Assembly: GCA_002433075.1 (NCBI GenBank)
Contig: DJHM01000032.1
Location: 33,335-84,128, forward strand
Origin: Latescibacteria bacterium UBA6620
GTDB lineage: Bacteria; Latescibacterota; UBA2968
Length of the DNA: 50,794 nucleotides
Direction of reading: 5' to 3'
This document shows, piece by piece, positions 1 through 8,335 of this stretch. The notes under the pieces are model-generated. The model was not told the origin of the DNA, did no database searches, and saw only the letters and a list, made by a program, of their open reading frames with translations. Every line of letters begins with the position of its first letter. Positions within the stretch are counted from its first letter, which is position 1. The position numbers and the translations under genes were made by a program.

Positions 1-30
1 CTTAAAAGTGGCCCCGGGGCCACTTTTAAG
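1..30. repeat. Perfect 30-base palindrome at the window edge
   Basis: The first 15 bases (CTTAAAAGTGGCCCC) are followed immediately by their exact reverse complement, with no loop. A strong hairpin is possible, but no T-run follows on either side, so it is not a standard terminator. Its position on the very first base suggests the contig broke at an inverted repeat, or that a hairpin or fold-back read was assembled there. Confidence 0.75.
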
Positions 31-124
31 AGCGTCCGCCGTCTCTCCTGTTCCGTCCGATTTGCCCTCTCATCAGGATTGGCGATCTTTCCCCCCTGCC
101 GGTCTGAATACCAGGATTATCCAA

Positions 125-442
125 ATGATGCCGATTTACCTCACCTTCATCCTCCTCTCCATCCACGCTTCCGTCCAAGCAGACCAGGATTACGGAACGC
201 TGTGGGCTCGGGGCGCCTATGCCGACGCGCTCGCTCGGTGGCCTTCGCGGATCACGGTGGTCAACAGAGCCTCGACGAGCGCACCCTTCATCCAGGCTTT
301 GGCAGGACCCAATCGGGTGGTCACCACCAAAGGCGTGGATGAAAACAACGCCACTATATTCGCAGAATATTTCATCCAGGGACTGGAGGAACTGAGCGCG
401 GACCGAATCCAGGGACCCCACCCCCTAGCGGCTGGACGATGA
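125..442 (+). pseudogene. Remnant of a secreted caspase/C13-peptidase-like protein
   Basis: The frame opens at ATG 125 with a clear signal peptide (MMPIYLTFILLSIHASVQA, about residues 1-19). After only about 25 residues it enters a stretch with the pattern N-x-A-S-x-S-x-P-F-I-x-A-L-x-G-P-N-R-V followed by E-N-N-A-T-x-F-A-E-Y-F. I recall this pattern from the C-terminal part of C13/caspase-like proteins common in Poribacteria and Latescibacterota. The expected catalytic upstream half is absent. The frame degenerates after residue 90, and a plausible continuation (LDDEE) lies in another frame near 433-447. This looks like a signal peptide joined to a domain fragment by internal deletion. The family assignment is from memory and weak. 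Confidence 0.35.
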
Positions 443-556
443 GGAAACCATCACAGCTCCGCGCACCATCCACTCGTAGGACGAATCGTTGATTGCCCAC
501 CTTGCGGAGTCTGGACTCTCGTTGTAAGGTGGGCAGACACCACGACTGAGGATCCA

Positions 557-1312
557 ATGATCGATCTCACAAACAAAGTCGCGCTCGTTACGGGCGCATC
601 GCGAGGCATCGGTCGCGCGACGGCTGTCGAATTTGCGCGTGCCGGTGCAGACGTTACCGTCAACTATCGCAGCCACGGCGACAAGGCCAGCGAAGTCGTC
701 ACCGAAATTGAAGCTGCCGGTCGACGCGGGATGGTCTATGGGGCAGATGTATCCGATCGAGAGGCAGTCGAAGCGATGGTCCGGGCCACCGTAGATGAAT
801 TCGGTCGGCTCGACATCCTCGTTTCCAATGCCTACTACTCGAAGCGGGAGCCCTTCCTCGACCTGACCGAAGAGGCAATGCGCCGCACCCTCGACGTCAC
901 CCTCTGGGGCGCCTTCCATTCCGCCCAGGTCTCTGCACGTCAGATGGCCGAACAGGGTGACGGTGGAAGTATCTGCTTCGTCTCATCCGTCCTTGCACAC
1001 ATCCCGATGCCCACCTCGCTTCCCTACAACACCGCCAAGGCAGGCATCAACCATATGTCCGCCACCATCGCCAAAGAGCTTACCGAGCACCGGATCCGAT
1101 CGAACGTCATCGAGCCAGGGTGGATCGACACCCCGGGGGAGCGTCAGTACACGACTGACGAAGAGATGCGAGAGGGAGCGAAGAAGCTTCCGTGGAAACG
1201 TCTCGGGGAGCCGGAAGAGATTGCCCGGATGGCCACTTATCTCTCTTCGGACGTCGCGGACTACATCACCGGTTCCGTCTTTCGGGTCGACGGCGGCTTC
1301 TCCCTGCAATGA
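557..1312 (+). CDS. Short-chain dehydrogenase/reductase (SDR), classical type
   Basis: A 251-residue classical SDR that should oxidise or reduce a hydroxy/keto group with NAD(P)(H). The Rossmann motif TGASRGIG is at residues 12-19, the catalytic Ser is at 143/144, the YxxxK pair is Y157/K161, and the C-terminus has the usual RVDGG. The normally conserved NNAG after beta-4 reads SNAYY, a notable deviation at the cofactor/active-site junction. The TGA stop overlaps the next ATG (ATGA), so it is translationally coupled to the Gfo/Idh/MocA gene. The two probably act on the same polyol, sugar or inositol-like substrate. The exact substrate cannot be read from sequence. Confidence 0.9.
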   Translation: MIDLTNKVALVTGASRGIGRATAVEFARAGADVTVNYRSHGDKASEVVTEIEAAGRRGMVYGADVSDREAVEAMVRATVDEFGRLDILVSNAYYSKREPFLDLTEEAMRRTLDVTLWGAFHSAQVSARQMAEQGDGGSICFVSSVLAHIPMPTSLPYNTAKAGINHMSATIAKELTEHRIRSNVIEPGWIDTPGERQYTTDEEMREGAKKLPWKRLGEPEEIARMATYLSSDVADYITGSVFRVDGGFSLQ

Positions 1313-2382
1313 TCGAACTCCAGACCTCCTGTGCGATGCCCGATCGCCCCCGGCCAATTCTGGGCATCGGGGCCGGCGGTATCGTCCGCGACGCACATCT
1401 ACCCGCTTACAAGATCGCGGGGTTCGAGCACGTCGGTCTCTACGACCCTGACATCGGCAAGGCAAAGACCCTGGCGGATCAGTTCGACGTGCCCAGCGTC
1501 TTCGGCTCGATGGAGGAAGCACTCGAGGGTGCACCCGACGACGTCGTATTCGACGTTGCGGTTCCGGGCGGGGTCGTTCGCAAAATCATTCCCCAGCTTC
1601 CGGACGGAGCTGCTGTCCTCATCCAGAAACCGCTCGGCCTGAACCTGGAGGACGCTCGTCATCTCTGCGCCGTTTGCCGTGACAAGCAACTCATCGCAGC
1701 CGTCAACTTTCAGCTCCGTTACGCACCACCCATTATCGCGCTTCGAAGTCTCGTCGATCGGGGACTTCTCGGAGACCTTCACGACATTCAGATGCAGGTC
1801 ACGTTGTGGACGCCCTGGGAGCTCTGGGACTTTCTCAAAACCGAGAAGCGCGTCGAGATCCTGTACCACAGCATCCATTATCTGGATATGATTCGATTCT
1901 TCGCAGGGGACCCACACGGCGTCTTTGCCCGGGTGAACAGGGCTCCCGGTCAACCCGACCTGGCAGACGTTAAATCATCCATTATTCTCGACTACGGAGA
2001 CCTGCTTCGCGTGACCGTCAGCGCGAATCATTGTCACGAGGGCGGCCTCGCGAATCAGGAATCTTACGTTCGCTTGGAAGGGAGCGAAGGCGTCGCGAAG
2101 GTGACCCTGGGCCTCTGTATGGATTATCCTAGAGGGCGTCCCGATGTCTTTGAGTATTGTCTTTTCGGCGATGGGACTCCATCCTGGGAAACCCTGGACA
2201 TCGAAGGAACCTGGATGCCCCACGCCTTTATCGGAACGATGGCCAGTGTGATGGCCAAAGCGGAAGACCCGTCCCGACCGCTACCCACGTCCGTCGACGA
2301 CGCGCTCCGGACGATGGCCGTCGTCGAAGCCGCGTACTTGTCGAGCGCGTCCGGCTCTACTCCGATCGACTACGGGGACTAA
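1309..2382 (+). CDS. Gfo/Idh/MocA family oxidoreductase
   Basis: A 357-residue NAD(P)-dependent oxidoreductase. The N-terminal Rossmann fold carries GIGAGGIVRDAHLPAY. The QKPLG stretch stands where the family has EKP, with Glu replaced by Gln. The HSIHYLDMIRFF segment carries the family's conserved C-terminal-domain His. ATG 1309 was chosen because it overlaps the SDR stop as ATGA; an upstream extension would run far into the SDR. A second in-frame Met 27 bases downstream is possible. Proteins of this family act on sugars, inositols and other polyols. Pairing with an SDR and a following sulfatase suggests degradation of a (sulfated) sugar-like compound, which is inference. Confidence 0.88.
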   Translation: MIELQTSCAMPDRPRPILGIGAGGIVRDAHLPAYKIAGFEHVGLYDPDIGKAKTLADQFDVPSVFGSMEEALEGAPDDVVFDVAVPGGVVRKIIPQLPDGAAVLIQKPLGLNLEDARHLCAVCRDKQLIAAVNFQLRYAPPIIALRSLVDRGLLGDLHDIQMQVTLWTPWELWDFLKTEKRVEILYHSIHYLDMIRFFAGDPHGVFARVNRAPGQPDLADVKSSIILDYGDLLRVTVSANHCHEGGLANQESYVRLEGSEGVAKVTLGLCMDYPRGRPDVFEYCLFGDGTPSWETLDIEGTWMPHAFIGTMASVMAKAEDPSRPLPTSVDDALRTMAVVEAAYLSSASGSTPIDYGD

Positions 2383-2461
2383 CCACTATGACACGAAACA
2401 CACAACAAGTGGGACACTCGATTCTGGCAGGTTTACAAGAGAAGGGTTAAGGAAGATTCCA

Positions 2462-3874
2462 GTAAAACCAAACATCATCCTGATCAATTGTGACGATCTG
2501 GGGTACGGAGATCTCGGCTGTTATGGGTCCACGCTGAACAAGACGCCCGCCCTCGACAGAATGGCTGCGGAGGGTACGCGCTTCACCGACTTCTATATGG
2601 CCTCACCTGTATGTTCCCCTTCGCGCGGGGCGATGCTTACAGGGTGTTATCCTTCCCGGATCGGATTCGGCGAATTCGACGGACGCTGGGTCCTGTTCCC
2701 TGGAATGCCGATCGGTCTGAACACCAGCGAGACCACAGTCGCAGGCATATTGAAAGATTCAGGCTACGCGACCAAAATCGTCGGGAAGTGGCACTGCGGG
2801 GACCAGAAAGAGCATCTGCCGACCCGGCACGGTTTCGACAGCTACTACGGGATTCCGTACAGCAACGATATGGGGATCCAGAAGGTAGACGACAAGTATC
2901 CCCCGTTGCCCCTCCTGCGGGACGAAACCGTCATTCAAGCCCAACCCGATCAACGAGGAATCACCGAACGTTACGTCGAGGAATCCGTTCGGTTTATTCG
3001 GGAGAGTGCGGGGAGCCAGACGCCGTTCTTCCTGTATCTCGCGCATATGCACGTCCATCTTCCTCACTATCCGCCGGAGCGATTCCTGCGCGAGTCAATG
3101 AATGGCCCGTATGGTGGAGCCGTCGCCGCAATCGACTGGGCAACGGACGTCCTGCTTCACGAGCTCCAGGCCCTGGGGCTGGACGACGACACGCTCATCG
3201 TCTTCACGAGTGACAACGGATCTCGGATGCAGGGACAGGGAGGGAGCAACGGGGCGCTGAGAGGGATCAAGGGATCAACCTGGGAAGGCGGAATGCGCGT
3301 CCCGATGATCGCACGATGGCCCGGCAAGATCGCGGCGGGGCGTGTCTGCAGCGAGTTGACGCTCTCACTCGACCTTTGTCCCACGTTCGCAGCTATCGGT
3401 GGCGGAAAGATGCCGGACGACCGGATCATCGACGGAAACGACATCCAACCGATCCTTTACGGAAGCGACGGCGCGTCGACAGAACACGACGCGTTCTTCT
3501 ACTATAAAAAGAACGTGCTCGAAGCGGTCCGGAGCGGGAAGTGGAAACTCCACGTCAGAAGAGAGGAACTCCGAAGTTCGGGGAACCCGACCGTGGACAG
3601 GAGTGAACGTGTGCTCGTTGAGGTCGAGGAACTCTACGATCTGGAAGCCGACATCGGGGAAACGACCAACGTCTACGGTGAGCACCCCGATGTCGTCTCA
3701 GATCTGGAGGCCAAAGCAGAAGCGTGTCGGAAGGACCTCGGGGACAACGCTGTCGGTGTCGAAGGTGAAAACGTTCGACCCGCCGGCCGAGTTGAGAATC
3801 CTGATACGTTGACCCACCTCGATTCGGCTCATCCGTATATGATCGCGATGTACGACTTACCCGAAAGAGGGTAG
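2462..3874 (+). CDS. Sulfatase (arylsulfatase family) with apparent start-codon loss
   Basis: A type I sulfatase hydrolysing sulfate esters. Counting from codon 2462, the metal-binding Asp pair is residues 11-12 (NCDDLGYGD), the formylglycine Cys is C51 in CSPSR, and GKWHCG and TSDNGS motifs follow, so the enzyme body is complete. No ATG, GTG or TTG lies in frame upstream of the Asp pair. The codon exactly where family members start (before KPNIILIN) is GTA at 2462, six bases after an AAGGAAG ribosome site. A GTG-to-GTA change would explain this. The first in-frame ATG (2561) would omit the metal-binding Asp pair. No export signal is visible. It lies 79 bases after the Gfo gene on the same strand. 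Confidence 0.85.
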   Translation, partial: VKPNIILINCDDLGYGDLGCYGSTLNKTPALDRMAAEGTRFTDFYMASPVCSPSRGAMLTGCYPSRIGFGEFDGRWVLFPGMPIGLNTSETTVAGILKDSGYATKIVGKWHCGDQKEHLPTRHGFDSYYGIPYSNDMGIQKVDDKYPPLPLLRDETVIQAQPDQRGITERYVEESVRFIRESAGSQTPFFLYLAHMHVHLPHYPPERFLRESMNGPYGGAVAAIDWATDVLLHELQALGLDDDTLIVFTSDNGSRMQGQGGSNGALRGIKGSTWEGGMRVPMIARWPGKIAAGRVCSELTLSLDLCPTFAAIGGGKMPDDRIIDGNDIQPILYGSDGASTEHDAFFYYKKNVLEAVRSGKWKLHVRREELRSSGNPTVDRSERVLVEVEELYDLEADIGETTNVYGEHPDVVSDLEAKAEACRKDLGDNAVGVEGENVRPAGRVENPDTLTHLDSAHPYMIAMYDLPERG

Positions 3875-3878
3875 CGGC

Positions 3879-3899
3879 CCGCCCGGAGGGCGGAATTTT
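3879..3899 (+). terminator. Rho-independent terminator after the sulfatase
   Basis: A six-base-pair GC stem (CCGCCC, loop GGA, GGGCGG) is followed directly by AATTTT. It sits five bases after the sulfatase stop and before the gamma-glutamyltransferase, so it probably separates the two transcription units at least in part. Confidence 0.6.
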
Positions 3900-3936
3900 C
3901 AATTCCATAATTTCCTTATCCCTCAATGGAGCTCTA

Positions 3937-5517
3937 ATGTCTTTGTCCTGGGACTTCCCGTACCCCTCTCAACGAATGCCTGTCTTCGCCCGCAACCTGG
4001 TCTGCACATCACAGCCATTGGGCGCACAGGCGGGTCTTGAAATGCTGCAAAGGGGTGGCAACGCCGTCGACGCCGCTCTGGCCACCGCCATCACGCTGAC
4101 GGTCGTCGAACCCACGATGAACGGCATCGGGAGCGATGCGTTCGCGATTCTGTGGGACGGTGAACAGTTGCACGGACTGAACGCATCCGGACGTTCTCCC
4201 CAGGCCTGGTCCCCCGAATATTTCGCCAACCACGATTCGATGCCCGCCCTCGGGTGGGACGCCGTCACCGTTCCCGGATGCGTCTCTGCCTGGGTCGCTC
4301 TCTCGGAGCGGTTCGGCAAGCTCCCGTTCGCGGACCTGTTCGAATCAGGAATTCGGCACGCCAGGGATGGATGGATCGTGCCTCCCATCGTCGCTCGATC
4401 CTGGAACGCCGCCACAGAGACGCTTGGTGGTTACGCCGACTTCCGAGCGGCCTTTATGCCGGATGGACGGGGCCCTCACGTCGGAGAAGTCTTCCGATTC
4501 GAAGACCAGGCGAGGACGCTCGAAAGAATCGCGGAGACGAACGGCGAGGCCTACTACCGTGGGGACCTCGCGGAGAAAATCGCCGCCCACGCCAAGAACA
4601 CCGGTGGCGCGATGACCGAGGAGGATCTGTGCGCACACGCTTGTGAATGGGTCGACCCGATCTCAGCCGACTACCGGGGATACACCATCCACGAGATTCC
4701 CCCCAACGGCCAGGGGATTGCCGCCCTGTTGACGCTCGGTATGCTCGAAAACATCGACCTCGCATCTCATCCCGTCGATTCTGCAGACAGCCTTCACCTG
4801 CAGGTGGAAGCAATGAAGCTCGGCTTCGCCGACGGGCATCGCTACGTCTCAGACCCCGAGACACGGGACATAGAATACGACCGACTTCTCGACCCCGGAT
4901 ACCTTGCAGAACGCGCGAAACTCATCGACCTCAGCGAAGCCCGCACCCCGAATCACGGCACCCCCGGACCTGGTGAGACCGTCTACCTTACTGCGGCCGA
5001 TGAAAGCGGAATGATGATCTCCTTCATCCAGTCCAACTATATGGGATTCGGATCGGGCGTTGTCGTTCCCGAAACAGGGATCAGCCTCCAGAATCGTGGT
5101 GCGGGATTCGTCCTCCAGGACGGTCACCCGAACCAGGTCGGGGGCGGCAAGCGACCGTATCACACGATTATCCCCGCCTTCACCACGAAAGACGGGCAAC
5201 CCGTGATGAGCTACGGCGTGATGGGGGGCCCGATGCAGCCACAGGGCCACGCACAGATGATGATTCGGATGTTCGACTACGGTCAGAATCCGCAGTCTGC
5301 GAATGACGCGCCCCGGTGGCAGGTGATGGGAGGCAAGACCGTCGCAGTGGAGGCAGGGGTAGCACCTGAAGTGATCGCAGATCTCGAACGTCGAGGGCAC
5401 ACAGTCGAAGTCGTGTCCGAAGCACGGTTCGGTGGCGGCCAGATGATCTACAAACTCGAGGATGGATACTGCGGAGCGTCCGACTGGCGCAAGGACGGTC
5501 AGGCCGCGGGCTTCTGA
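3937..5517 (+). CDS. Gamma-glutamyltransferase family protein
   Basis: A 526-residue Ntn-hydrolase of the gamma-glutamyltranspeptidase family, which transfers or hydrolyses gamma-glutamyl groups, classically of glutathione and its conjugates. The N-terminal GGNAVDAALAT block (about residues 40-50) and the NGIGSDAF block are conserved. The self-cleavage/nucleophile Thr is probably T348 in GETVYLT, followed by SNYMGFGSG. There is no signal peptide, unlike periplasmic E. coli Ggt, so it looks cytoplasmic, as in the GGT-like subfamily. The next gene, a dehalogenase-like hydrolase, starts four bases after its stop, so the two are co-translated. Processing of glutathione conjugates from dehalogenation is possible but speculative. 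Confidence 0.9.
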   Translation: MSLSWDFPYPSQRMPVFARNLVCTSQPLGAQAGLEMLQRGGNAVDAALATAITLTVVEPTMNGIGSDAFAILWDGEQLHGLNASGRSPQAWSPEYFANHDSMPALGWDAVTVPGCVSAWVALSERFGKLPFADLFESGIRHARDGWIVPPIVARSWNAATETLGGYADFRAAFMPDGRGPHVGEVFRFEDQARTLERIAETNGEAYYRGDLAEKIAAHAKNTGGAMTEEDLCAHACEWVDPISADYRGYTIHEIPPNGQGIAALLTLGMLENIDLASHPVDSADSLHLQVEAMKLGFADGHRYVSDPETRDIEYDRLLDPGYLAERAKLIDLSEARTPNHGTPGPGETVYLTAADESGMMISFIQSNYMGFGSGVVVPETGISLQNRGAGFVLQDGHPNQVGGGKRPYHTIIPAFTTKDGQPVMSYGVMGGPMQPQGHAQMMIRMFDYGQNPQSANDAPRWQVMGGKTVAVEAGVAPEVIADLERRGHTVEVVSEARFGGGQMIYKLEDGYCGASDWRKDGQAAGF

Positions 5518-5521
5518 GAAG

Positions 5522-6421
5522 ATGTTCGAAAACTTCACTCGAACTTCTGTGTGCGCGAACGGAGTTTCCATCAACCTGGTCTACGGAGGCGATGGGCCTC
5601 CCCTTCTCCTCCTCCACGGCTACCCCCAGACACACGTTGAATGGCACAAGATCGCGCCCACCCTGGCTGAGCATTACACCGTCTTCGCACCGGATCTTCG
5701 GGGATACGGGGACAGCGACAAGCCATTCGCACCGGAAGGCGATCTCAGCATCTATTGTAAACGCACGACGGCTCAAGATCAGGTCGAAGTGATGGACCAC
5801 TTTGGCGTCGCCGAATTCCACATCGTCGGACACGACCGCGGGGTTCGCGTCGGTCATCGCCTGGCGCTCGACCATCCCGACCGCGTACGATCTCTCACCT
5901 CGCTCGATGTCGTCCCTTCCCAGGCCGCCTTCGAGCATATGGACAGTTCGCTCTCCTTCGCCTGGTTCCACTGGCACCTGATGCGGCAACCGGCGCCTTT
6001 TCCCGAGACGCTGATCGGCACAAACGCAGAATTCTACCTCGATTTCCTCCTCGATCGATGGTGCGCAACGGATGGCGCGATCACCGAAGAAGCGCGAGCC
6101 GAATATCTCCGCTGTTTTTCCGATCCAGAAACCATCCGCGCAACCTGCCTGGATTATCGGGGCATCGAGCTCGACCTACAGCACGACGAAGAGGATCGGG
6201 GCAGGAAACTCACGTGTCCGGTGCTCCTGTTGTGGGGAAGCAATATGGCCAAGCGGCCCGGTTGGCAGACGGGCCACAGCCTCAATATGCTGACCGTCTG
6301 GAAGGAACGCGCGCTCGATGTTCGTGGTGAGCCGATCGACTGCGGCCACTTTCTTCCAGAAGAAAAACCCCAGGAGACCGTTTCGGAGATCCTGACCTTC
6401 CTGTCGAGTCTATCCAGATAA
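5522..6421 (+). CDS. Alpha/beta hydrolase, fluoroacetate-dehalogenase-like
   Basis: A 299-residue alpha/beta hydrolase. It matches the catalytic set described for Rhodopseudomonas palustris fluoroacetate dehalogenase (Asp110, Arg111, Arg114, Asp134, His155, Trp156, Tyr219, His280). Here the equivalents are D105, R106 and R109 in GHDRGVR, D129, H150-W151, Y212 in DYR and H276 in CGHFLP. The first six share a constant offset of five. The family displaces halide from haloacetates through an Asp ester. Related epoxide hydrolases share DRG but usually not the HW pair. ATG 5522 is four bases after the gamma-glutamyltransferase stop. Dehalogenase activity is predicted, and haloacetate versus another small substrate is open. 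Confidence 0.85.
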   Translation: MFENFTRTSVCANGVSINLVYGGDGPPLLLLHGYPQTHVEWHKIAPTLAEHYTVFAPDLRGYGDSDKPFAPEGDLSIYCKRTTAQDQVEVMDHFGVAEFHIVGHDRGVRVGHRLALDHPDRVRSLTSLDVVPSQAAFEHMDSSLSFAWFHWHLMRQPAPFPETLIGTNAEFYLDFLLDRWCATDGAITEEARAEYLRCFSDPETIRATCLDYRGIELDLQHDEEDRGRKLTCPVLLLWGSNMAKRPGWQTGHSLNMLTVWKERALDVRGEPIDCGHFLPEEKPQETVSEILTFLSSLSR

Positions 6422-6441
6422 TCATGCATCATCCGTAGGCG

Positions 6442-7209
6442 CTACAGCGATCGAGTCAGATACCGGTTCCACAGATCTTCCGCGATGTCAAAGTAGCTTT
6501 CCCGAACCCCCAGCTTCTCGAAATATTGACACACCCGCTCCACGTCTCTCACCAGGGACTGAAATGCATTCGGATTCTCCGGTGGACTGATCGCCTGCGG
6601 AAAGTCGATGACGCGAAAGTCACCTTCCCAGTAAAGAATGTTGAACGCCGACAGATCCCCGTGAATCAAGTTGTAGGCGAGAAAAGTCGCCACGTTCTCG
6701 ATGATGCGATCGAACAAGGGCCATGCATCGCTCGTGTCTAATCTGACTTCGTGCAGTGTCGGCGCCGCAGCCTCACGGTCCCCCACGAAGTCCATCAACA
6801 TCGAATGCGGGCCTGCAGCGATCGGCTCCGGTATATCCGCTCCGGCACGAAAGAACGTCTGGAAGAACGTGAACTCCGAATCGATCCACGCCGAATCCAT
6901 CGACTGCTTGCCGTATCTGGACTTGTTCTTGATTGCTCGCAGTTTCCGTTTGTCTGTAGTAACGAATCGGCCTTCACGGTATGACTCGTAGTTCTTCATC
7001 GAACGCAGTCCACGGTGGCGATAGATCTTCGCAGCGACCAGGTCGTAACCCGTCTCCGGGTCTGCCTGGCAGCAGTAAACGGTCGCTTCCTTTCCGCCCT
7101 TTACGCGATACAATACCTTCTCGATCCAGCCCTCTTCATAGAATGATTCGAGCGCCTTTCTGGACCAGGATTCCTCGAACTTGGTTGCTTCAAACCGGAA
7201 TTCCAGCAT
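6442..7209 (-). CDS. RIO-family atypical protein kinase
   Basis: A 255-residue RIO1-like kinase/ATPase. The glycine-rich loop is replaced by the RIO-type VKGGKEATVY (residues 36-45). The ATP-binding Lys is K61 (AAKIYR), the catalytic loop is HGDLSAFN (D185, N190), and the metal-binding Asp is D202 in IDFPQ. RIO kinases are universal in archaea and eukaryotes, where they act in small-subunit ribosome maturation. Bacterial members are scattered and poorly characterised. The start at 7209 was chosen for the AAGGGAA ribosome site eight bases upstream; an earlier ATG at 7257 lacks one. It is convergent with the hydrolase gene, with 20 bases between stops. Confidence 0.88.
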   Translation of the reverse strand: MLEFRFEATKFEESWSRKALESFYEEGWIEKVLYRVKGGKEATVYCCQADPETGYDLVAAKIYRHRGLRSMKNYESYREGRFVTTDKRKLRAIKNKSRYGKQSMDSAWIDSEFTFFQTFFRAGADIPEPIAAGPHSMLMDFVGDREAAAPTLHEVRLDTSDAWPLFDRIIENVATFLAYNLIHGDLSAFNILYWEGDFRVIDFPQAISPPENPNAFQSLVRDVERVCQYFEKLGVRESYFDIAEDLWNRYLTRSL

Positions 7210-7423
7210 TCGTTTCCCTTCCGTACACAAAAAATCCGTGAACACGCACGTGCCCACGGCTTTCCTAGATGGGAATCAGACTCATCTATCGATCACATAT
7301 GGGCACACCTCACCTTTCGTGGTCTCCTTTCGAACTCATAAGCGATTCCTCCTCCGATCAGTGTGCTGCAGCGTACAATCATCCTACACGCGAGCGGATG
7401 CACCTTGGGATACCACCCTGTCC

Positions 7424-7828
7424 TCATCTCATCGAAACCCACGGCTCGTCTTCCGATACATCGACCAGCGCCGGGCCCTCGAAAACTGCCGGTGAAAGAA
7501 TCGCCAGGAAGACAAGGTCGCCGTCTCCCGCATTGTAGGTGCCGTGGACGACATCTACCGGAATGTGTGCGGCATCTCCGGCCACCAGCCGCCGCTGTTC
7601 ACGATCGACCCACTGCTCAGCTTCCCCCTGCACGACATAGATGACCTCCTCCATCGCCGGATGCCGGTGGAACGCGTGGCCCTTCCCCCGCGGCATCGTC
7701 ACGCGCACGAGCATCAGGTTTTTCGCCTCCGTCAGTCCCGCCCGACTGATCCACTCGTGGGGGCCCCACGGAAGCTCCTCGATAACCACATCCTCCGCCG
7801 TAACAAACCGGAGCCATGCCTCACTCAT
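7424..7828 (-). CDS. Single-domain cupin protein
   Basis: A 134-residue small cupin. The first cupin motif H-x-H-x4-E is present (H54, H56, E60/E61), followed by VVQGEAE, and the second motif contributes H95 in VDVVHG. This is an intact metal-binding set. Such stand-alone cupins serve as sugar isomerases, dioxygenases or binding proteins, and nothing here fixes the role. It is probably expressed with the minus-strand genes upstream (8323 and 9364), 45 bases away. Confidence 0.82.
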   Translation of the reverse strand: MSEAWLRFVTAEDVVIEELPWGPHEWISRAGLTEAKNLMLVRVTMPRGKGHAFHRHPAMEEVIYVVQGEAEQWVDREQRRLVAGDAAHIPVDVVHGTYNAGDGDLVFLAILSPAVFEGPALVDVSEDEPWVSMR

Positions 7829-7873
7829 CGCGAACCCATTCGTCAGGACCTTTCAATGTTCGATTCTCAATGT

Positions 7874-8323
7874 CTAGTCCATCCCCTCAACCCACTGGGC
7901 ATAAGGAATGAACGCCCGTTCGTACGCCTCTTTCCCCAGGACACCCACGACGGTCACTGTCAGGTTCCCCATCCTGCCGACCGGCACATACATATAGGCG
8001 TGGGCATCCGACCGTTCTATAATCACCGGATCTTCCGGTGCTATCCGCTTGAGCTTTTGCAGGCCGCCATCCGCACCTTTCCTCAGAATGCGAATCACGT
8101 GTGGCGCGCTCCAACCCACGTTGTGCACGCAGACACCTACATCGCCATCCAGCTCCATCAGGTGCTTCCTTCCCGTCGCGCCAGCCGCCAGCTTTCCATC
8201 GAAGGCCACGAGCGTCCGTGGGGGCGCTTCCACCTGGGGTTGCGAATTACAGAGCGTCATCATGAATTTCGCATAGAGGGTGGAGTCTCCGAGAGCAACC
8301 GCCTCACCGATCGCCTCTCTCAC
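7874..8323 (-). CDS. Conserved-looking protein of unknown function
   Basis: A 149-residue soluble protein that I do not recognise. It has a short acidic N-terminus, a central part rich in beta-strand-like stretches (DGDVGVCVHNVGW, AYMYVPVGRMGNLTVTVVG) and no signal peptide or membrane segment. Translation appears to begin at GTG 8323, 12 bases after the stop of the HD-domain gene, with GAGG about ten bases upstream. The tight spacing implies an operon with that gene. Codon usage looks like its neighbours, so it is likely a real gene. Confidence 0.65.
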   Translation of the reverse strand: MREAIGEAVALGDSTLYAKFMMTLCNSQPQVEAPPRTLVAFDGKLAAGATGRKHLMELDGDVGVCVHNVGWSAPHVIRILRKGADGGLQKLKRIAPEDPVIIERSDAHAYMYVPVGRMGNLTVTVVGVLGKEAYERAFIPYAQWVEGMD

Positions 8324-8335
8324 TGATTTTGCGCC

